A DNA stretch of 64,000 nucleotides from Halorussus halobius (GTDB lineage Archaea; Halobacteriota; Halobacteria; Halobacteriales; Haladaptataceae). Under the pieces are notes generated by a model that searched no databases, was not told the DNA's origin, and saw only the letters and a list, made by a program, of their open reading frames with translations. The DNA lies in NCBI RefSeq assembly GCF_004765805.1, contig NZ_SBIU01000004.1, positions 248,001 through 312,000 of the forward strand, given 5' to 3'. Made by a program: the position numbers and the translations under genes. This document shows, one piece after another, positions 60,701 to 64,000 of this stretch. Position 1 is the first letter of the stretch. Each line of letters opens with the position of its first letter.

Positions 60701-62374
60701 AACGGAGACGCGGACGTCTCGCTCCGGTTGGCTCGCGTCGTCCTCGACACGTTCGAGGAACGCAAGGCGACCGCCGACAGCACTCTGGAAGCGTTGGCCG
60801 AGCGCCGCGACTGGGACACGTTAGCCGAAGTGAAAGGCCGATACCACGTCTCGCAGCGAGAACTCGCCGATGGCACCGAGTACACCCAGCAGGGAATCTC
60901 CCGGGCGTGGGGTGATAGTGACGGCCTCCGGACGGTCGTGGCCGACCGGCTCCGAGAGGTCGTCGAATCGGTTGCCGAAACCGATCTCGAACCGCTCCGG
61001 TCGCTGGTCCGTGGGGACGTGAAGTGGCGGCGCGTCGACGCTGTCGAGACGACGGCGGCCGAAGCGTCCGGCGATAGGACCCGGCTGCTTCGAGGCGAAC
61101 TCGCGGACGTGCTCGGTTGTTCTCCCGAGAACGGCGTCGAGATGGGACGACAGCTACTGGCAGTCGACCCGTCCACGAGCTCGTGGGACGCGCTCCGGGC
61201 GGAACTCGACCGCCACGGCGTGTCGTTCGCCGCTCTCGCCCGCGAGCTCGACGTCGTACCGTCGACCGTCTCGCGGTGGTTCAACGGTGTCGTCGAGACC
61301 GACCGGTTCTCCGAAGTCGAGTCGGTCGCACTCGACCGAATCCGAACGGTCCGAAAGGAGGTCAAGCGATTGGTCGACGCAATCGAGCGGAGCGAGGAGC
61401 CCAAGGTGTACGACCTCACGGTAGCGGGCACCCACAACTTCGTCGCAAACGGGATGGTGGTCCACAACTCCGAGGACCGGAGCGCCATGCACGAGGCGCT
61501 CGAACAGCAGAAGATATCCATCTCGAAGGCCGGCATCAACGCGACGCTCAAGTCCCGGTGTTCGCTGCTCGGGGCGGCCAACCCCAAGTACGGTCGGTTC
61601 GACCAGTACGAGCCCATCGGCGAGCAGATAGACCTCGAGCCCGCGCTCATCTCGCGGTTCGACCTCATCTTCACGGTGACCGACCAGCCCGACGAGGAGG
61701 AAGACCGTCGACTGGCCGAACACATCCTCCAGACCAACTACGCCGGCCAGTTGAACACCCAGCGCACGGAGATGAGCGCGCCGAACGTCTCCCAGGAGGA
61801 GGTCGAGAACGAGACCGGCGAGGTCGCGCCCGCCATCGACCCCGACCTGCTCCGGAAGTACATCGCGTACGCCAAGCGCAACTGCTTCCCGACGATGACC
61901 GAGGCGGCCAAGGAGACCATCGAGGACTTCTACGTCGACCTCCGGGCGAAGGGCGTCGACGAGGACGCCCCCGTTCCGGTGACCGCCCGCCAACTGGAGG
62001 CGCTGGTGCGGCTCTCGGAGGCCAGCGCCCGCGTCCGCCTGTCGGACGAGGTCGCCGTCGAGGACGCCGAGCGCGCGGTCGACATCACCCGGTCGTGCCT
62101 GCAGGACATCGGCGTCGACCCCGAGACCGGCCAGTTCGACGCCGACGTGGTCGAAACGGGCACCTCGAAATCCCAGCGCGACCGCATCAAGAACCTCAAG
62201 CAACTCATCGCCGAGATAGAGGACGAGTACGAGGAGGGCGCGCCCGTCGAGGAAGTGATGGCCCGGGCCGACGAGATCGGCATGGAGCAGTCGAAGGCCG
62301 ACCACGAGATAGACAAGCTCAAGCAGAAGGGCGAGGTGTACGAGCCCTCGACCGACCACCTGCGGACGACGTAG
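57800..62374 (+). CDS. mcm: MCM replicative helicase precursor with two inteins
   Basis: 1524 residues; after removal of the inteins (residues 332-513 and 580-1223) the mature helicase is about 698 residues, the usual archaeal length. The N-terminal part has a zinc site (CQRCGTL...CQGCERQ, about residues 134-160). Walker A is split at GDPGTGK, with the rest (SQMISYVQN) after intein 1. Walker B is in AAVDELDKM, followed by intein 2. SRFDLIFTVTD holds the arginine finger. A C-terminal winged helix ends the protein. It unwinds DNA at the replication fork. The next gene starts 1 nt after the stop. Confidence 0.96.
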   Translation: MARAENTELIDTFEQFYRRYYSDEVGELAQNYPGEQRSLFVDWADLYRFDPELADDFISQPEQYREYAEEALRLYDLPVDVSLGQAHVRVRNLDRTTDIRAIRARHVNTLVGVQGIVRKATDVRPKIQEAAFECQRCGTLTYIPQSSGDFQEPHECQGCERQGPFQINFDQSEFVDSQKLRVQESPEGLRGGETPQAIDVHIEDDITGNVTPGDHVTVTGILHLEQQGSDQDKSAVFDVYMDGMSVTIEDEEFEEMDITDEDKTEIVELSNEPDIYDKMVASMAPAIYGYDEEKLAMILQLFSGVTKHLPDESRIRGDLHMLLIGDPGTGKCLEGSTKVTLADGTQKPIREIVESHLNNPTSIDDGVYQEVDIPLPSMDDDGTLVQKRATKVWKREAPEEMYRIETASGTELEVTPSHPLFVYSDGAFEAVQAEGLREGDPIAVHDSDPVTVTDGGVASTADVRQPPTSPLGSKVRQSKITSIEPVEPDYDWVYDLEVEGTHNYLSNNVVSHNSQMISYVQNIAPRSVYTSGKGSSSAGLTAAAVQDDFGEGQQWTLEAGALVLADRGIAAVDELDKMRCVTGDTLVHLADGRVSRIRDLARDAAAEGEIEELPNGRTIRDVDLDAWTMTEDGRLVERPVTAVHEYDAPEELTTVRTESGEELTATHDHPFFAFENGERVEKPARDLTAGDWVYVPRRLSRPATDGGTAALPATAVEPDDAASTVGGAMGAVLGYLSGDGNVYYDRDAGVYGIRFTNKEEQLLADFERACQAAFDATPVRPPSEQRDDGVETVRLPGREYADAVLDAGMNLETYDDKAFPEGVTDASPATKAAFVRALADSEGSVDVATGNVKIHSSSDELLLGVKSLLLEFGVSTQIQTKGRDDKRDVYVLAITAADSLDAFEQHVGFTLDRKQSALEAVCEAASGDRTILDVIPDCGGLLSDLRDSLRLQQSECGIGDATYCNFENGDADVSLRLARVVLDTFEERKATADSTLEALAERRDWDTLAEVKGRYHVSQRELADGTEYTQQGISRAWGDSDGLRTVVADRLREVVESVAETDLEPLRSLVRGDVKWRRVDAVETTAAEASGDRTRLLRGELADVLGCSPENGVEMGRQLLAVDPSTSSWDALRAELDRHGVSFAALARELDVVPSTVSRWFNGVVETDRFSEVESVALDRIRTVRKEVKRLVDAIERSEEPKVYDLTVAGTHNFVANGMVVHNSEDRSAMHEALEQQKISISKAGINATLKSRCSLLGAANPKYGRFDQYEPIGEQIDLEPALISRFDLIFTVTDQPDEEEDRRLAEHILQTNYAGQLNTQRTEMSAPNVSQEEVENETGEVAPAIDPDLLRKYIAYAKRNCFPTMTEAAKETIEDFYVDLRAKGVDEDAPVPVTARQLEALVRLSEASARVRLSDEVAVEDAERAVDITRSCLQDIGVDPETGQFDADVVETGTSKSQRDRIKNLKQLIAEIEDEYEEGAPVEEVMARADEIGMEQSKADHEIDKLKQKGEVYEPSTDHLRTT
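58793..59338 (+). other. MCM intein 1 (mini-intein at Walker A)
   Basis: 182 residues inserted directly after GDPGTGK. It starts CLEGSTKVTLADG and ends NYLSNNVVSHN, followed by Ser of the extein, giving the usual Cys...HisAsn|Ser splice set. It contains the splicing domain only (ELEVTPSHPLFVY block B, YDLEVEGTHNY block F); I see no LAGLIDADG endonuclease. Its composition is lower in GC than the extein. Confidence 0.93.
59537..61468 (+). other. MCM intein 2 (with LAGLIDADG endonuclease, at Walker B)
   Basis: 644 residues inserted after DELDKMR. It begins CVTGDTLVHLADG and ends NFVANGMVVHN, followed by extein Ser. Block B is ELTATHDHPFFAF. LAGLIDADG-type motifs are LGYLSGDGNV (precursor residue about 731) and LADSEGSVDV (about 837). 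A long region after the endonuclease (about 900-1190) carries two helix-turn-helix-like segments, likely for target DNA binding. Confidence 0.93.
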
Positions 62375-62375
62375 C

Positions 62376-62669
62376 ATGGACCGCATCTCCGCCCTCCGGA
62401 ACGTCGAGGACGCGCTCGCGGACTTCGAGTCGGGCGAGGCCGACCTCGAAGCCACCGAACGGCGAGTCGTGAACGTCCTCCGGACCTACGCGACCGAGTT
62501 CGAGGACGAGGACCTGTCGGCCTATCGCGCGTCGGGCGAGGACCCGGCCGACGGACTCGTCGTGGTCGCCGAGTCGCGGTCACAGGCTCGCGAGCGCGTG
62601 GTCGGCGTCCTGGGTGCAGCGTCGGCAGACGGCGAGCCGCCGTCGTTCGAGGTCGAACAGGTGGAGTGA
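62376..62669 (+). CDS. Conserved haloarchaeal protein of unknown function
   Basis: 97 residues, very acidic. It begins DRISALRNVEDALADFESGE, followed by a helical region (ATERRVVNVLRTYATEFEDE) and a short C-terminal beta strand SFEVEQVE. It starts 1 nt after the mcm stop, so it is cotranscribed with the helicase. I do not recognise a domain; conserved position beside mcm in haloarchaea would be informative. Confidence 0.75.
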   Translation: MDRISALRNVEDALADFESGEADLEATERRVVNVLRTYATEFEDEDLSAYRASGEDPADGLVVVAESRSQARERVVGVLGAASADGEPPSFEVEQVE

Positions 62670-62800
62670 CCTCGGGCGTCTCGTTCGGTCGCGCGCTGGC
62701 GATGCGGGACGATGACATGGGAAAATAAATAAGAGCGCTTCCCTTAGCACCATTCGTCCAGACGGACGGACCTGCACGCGGGAACGCCGCGATACTACCG

Positions 62801-63439
62801 ATGCAAACCGAGGGTCACAGCGAAAACGAGTCGGTCCAAAACGCGGTCGAACGCGGGTCGTGCATCCTCCTGCTCGCCCCGTCTCTTCACTCGGGGACCG
62901 AGGAGGCGTGTCTCGACCTGCTGTCGTTCGACCAGCCGCACGAACAGGACGTCCTGTGGGTCGGGTACACGCGCTCGCCGGACGCCTGCGTCCAGGACTG
63001 GCTCACCCACGTCGGGGACCGACCCCGGAACATGCACTTCGTCAGCGTCGGCGACACGACCCGCTCGACGTCGGCGCGCGGTGGCAACGACCCGGCGACG
63101 GGGTCCGACGACGAGGTCGTCGAGACCCTCGCCAATCCGGGCGACCTGACCGGGCTCGGCATCACGCTCAGCGAGGTCCTCCAGCGGTGGGGCGACGACG
63201 GCAACGAGGTGACCGCCTGCTTCGACTCGCTGACGGCCCTGCTCCAGTACGCCGACCTCCAGACGGCCTACAAGTTCCTCCACGTCCTGACCGGCCGGTT
63301 CGAGGCGGCCGGGGTGACTGCACACTTCCACCTCGACCCCGAGGCCTGCGACCAGCAGACGGTCAGCACGCTCACCTCGCTGTTCGACGCGGTGGTCGAG
63401 CTCGACGACGACGGCGGGTGGACCGTCCGAAGCCGATAG
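62801..63439 (+). CDS. KaiC/RecA-like haloarchaeal protein without intact P-loop (DUF7504-like)
   Basis: 212 residues. CILLLAPSLHSGTEEACLDL occupies the place of a Walker A but lacks the GKT/S core. VLWVGYTRSPDACVQDWLTH, VTACFDSLTALLQYADLQTA and AAGVTAHFHLDPEACDQQT follow the order of strands of a RecA/KaiC domain (FDSL at Walker B). This fits the haloarchaeal degenerate RecA-fold group (DUF7504). A TATA-like AAATAAATAA at about 62726 precedes the ATG. Possible signalling role; not established. Confidence 0.75.
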   Translation: MQTEGHSENESVQNAVERGSCILLLAPSLHSGTEEACLDLLSFDQPHEQDVLWVGYTRSPDACVQDWLTHVGDRPRNMHFVSVGDTTRSTSARGGNDPATGSDDEVVETLANPGDLTGLGITLSEVLQRWGDDGNEVTACFDSLTALLQYADLQTAYKFLHVLTGRFEAAGVTAHFHLDPEACDQQTVSTLTSLFDAVVELDDDGGWTVRSR

Positions 63440-63476
63440 GGAAATTTTATATCCGTAAGTCCCGGAAATAACTGCC

Positions 63477-63815
63477 GTGCTGCTCGTCGTGACCTACTCG
63501 CGAGCCGCCCGCCAGACGCTCCGGAACGCCTGCAACCGTCACGAAGCGGCGGTCGTCCAGCGATTCGGTCGCGCGGCGCTGCTGGCGGCGACCGAACTCG
63601 GCGCGTTCCTCGCGCTCCGGCTCCGAGCCAAACACGGCGGGGACGTGCAGGTCGAGCGCACCGCGACGTTCAACGAGTTCGAGGCGGTCCCCGAAGCGGT
63701 CCGGGACGCCGCCGCGGCGTACGAGGACCGCGAGCATCCGAGCACGCCGTACGCCGCGTTCGCCGCCGGGACCGACCACCCCGACGTCGACTCGATGCGC
63801 GACGCCGAGCTATGA
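63477..63815 (+). CDS. Conserved haloarchaeal protein of unknown function
   Basis: 112 residues starting at a GTG (reads LLVVTYSRAARQTLRNACNR, HEAAVVQRFGRAALLAATEL). An N-terminal alpha/beta portion is followed by an acidic C-terminus. A TATA-like AAATTTTATA (about 63443) lies 25-30 nt upstream, indicating a leaderless mRNA. Its TGA overlaps the next ATG by 4 nt, so the two are coupled. I do not recognise the family. Confidence 0.75.
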   Translation: MLLVVTYSRAARQTLRNACNRHEAAVVQRFGRAALLAATELGAFLALRLRAKHGGDVQVERTATFNEFEAVPEAVRDAAAAYEDREHPSTPYAAFAAGTDHPDVDSMRDAEL

Positions 63816-64000
63816 AGGTGGGCGTCGGCGACGCAGTCAGGACGGGCCACGCCGTCGACCTGCGGGCGTTCGTGGGAATCGACCTCGCCCCGGCGACGGT
63901 CGCGGAGGCGGTCCGCGACGACGGACCGCGAGTCGTCGGCGACGGGGGCGACCGCGACTGCTCGCTCGCGGTCGACTGCCCGGCTCCCGAGCCAGTTCAC
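63812..64000 (+). CDS. Conserved haloarchaeal protein, 3' end outside the window
   Basis: Sixty-three codons are visible from the ATG at 63812 (MKVGVGDAVRTGHAVDLRAF, then VGIDLAPATVAEAVRDDGPR). The frame is open to the window end. The ATGA overlap with the preceding gene makes it part of the same operon. No domain can be named from this fragment. Confidence 0.7.
   Translation, partial: MKVGVGDAVRTGHAVDLRAFVGIDLAPATVAEAVRDDGPRVVGDGGDRDCSLAVDCPAPEPVH

Noticed and set aside
61117-62472. A 451-codon Arg/Gly-rich frame inside mcm
   Set aside because: It is a shadow frame of mcm intein 2 and extein, without motifs.

Overview
The window is chromosomal DNA of a haloarchaeon (class Halobacteria). 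The signs are very high GC with C/G-biased third positions, strongly acidic predicted proteins, Tat-type lipoprotein signals (RR motif plus an LAGC lipobox) on exported proteins, many genes whose start codon sits just downstream of a TATA-like element, archaeal information genes (MCM, ribosomal protein eL40, Tsr3), and an elongator tRNA-Met with an intron. I do not assign a genus; no 16S gene is present.

Layout. 1-4.1 kb: the end of a winged-helix regulator, then an iron/siderophore- or cobalamin-type ABC importer (binding lipoprotein, permease, ATPase) behind a palindromic DtxR-like box. 4.1-20 kb: mainly housekeeping and accessory single genes (a fused dual ABC ATPase, a PQQ-type sugar dehydrogenase lipoprotein, a two-gene wHTH/partner cassette, IMPACT/YigZ, Nudix, a Ca2+/cation antiporter-like protein, HisI, a DUF234 ATPase, GlmM, a beta-propeller protein), separated by GC-rich repeat-filled intergenic regions. 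19.2-24.6 kb: a nitrite-reduction cluster with copper nitrite reductase NirK, two DUF2249 proteins, two cupins, a halocyanin, a radical SAM/SPASM protein and a membrane-anchored 2Fe-2S ferredoxin. Five copies of a CGAAC-N2-GTTCG-like palindrome lie upstream of these genes, four of them about 39-43 nt from a possible start codon. A MATE transporter follows.

26.1-40.4 kb: a tRNA-Arg gene followed by degenerate tRNA-tail repeats, then a complete type I-D CRISPR-Cas locus. It has CRISPR array 1 (11 repeats, transcribed leftward), the CARF regulator csa3, an operon cas6-cas10d(csc3)-csc2-csc1-cas3-cas4-cas1-cas2, and CRISPR array 2 (38 repeats, transcribed rightward). The two arrays have homologous leaders and point away from the cas genes. 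A VapBC-like toxin-antitoxin pair sits between the last repeat of array 2 and an isolated repeat fragment.

40.5-57 kb: class II HMG-CoA reductase, a small membrane protein, Tsr3, an SMR transporter, eL40, aconitase, a DCD/DUT nucleotide hydrolase, an aldehyde ferredoxin oxidoreductase, a DUF2178/XRE operon with a double palindromic operator, a thiolase, a beta-CASP nuclease, a methyltransferase, an amidohydrolase, a GH5 lipoprotein, a zinc-finger-like protein, and an intron-containing tRNA-Met with a downstream tRNA-tail repeat. 57.3-64 kb: a small HicB-like protein, the replicative helicase MCM interrupted by two inteins, and conserved haloarchaeal genes of unknown function, the last cut by the window end.

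The most notable observations are the shared operator of the nirK cluster, the tRNA-tail hairpin repeats behind two different tRNA genes, the toxin-antitoxin pair inside the trailer of the I-D CRISPR array, and a 51-bp-period repeat family with a shared tail at two loci. All function calls come from reading the sequence; no database search was run.
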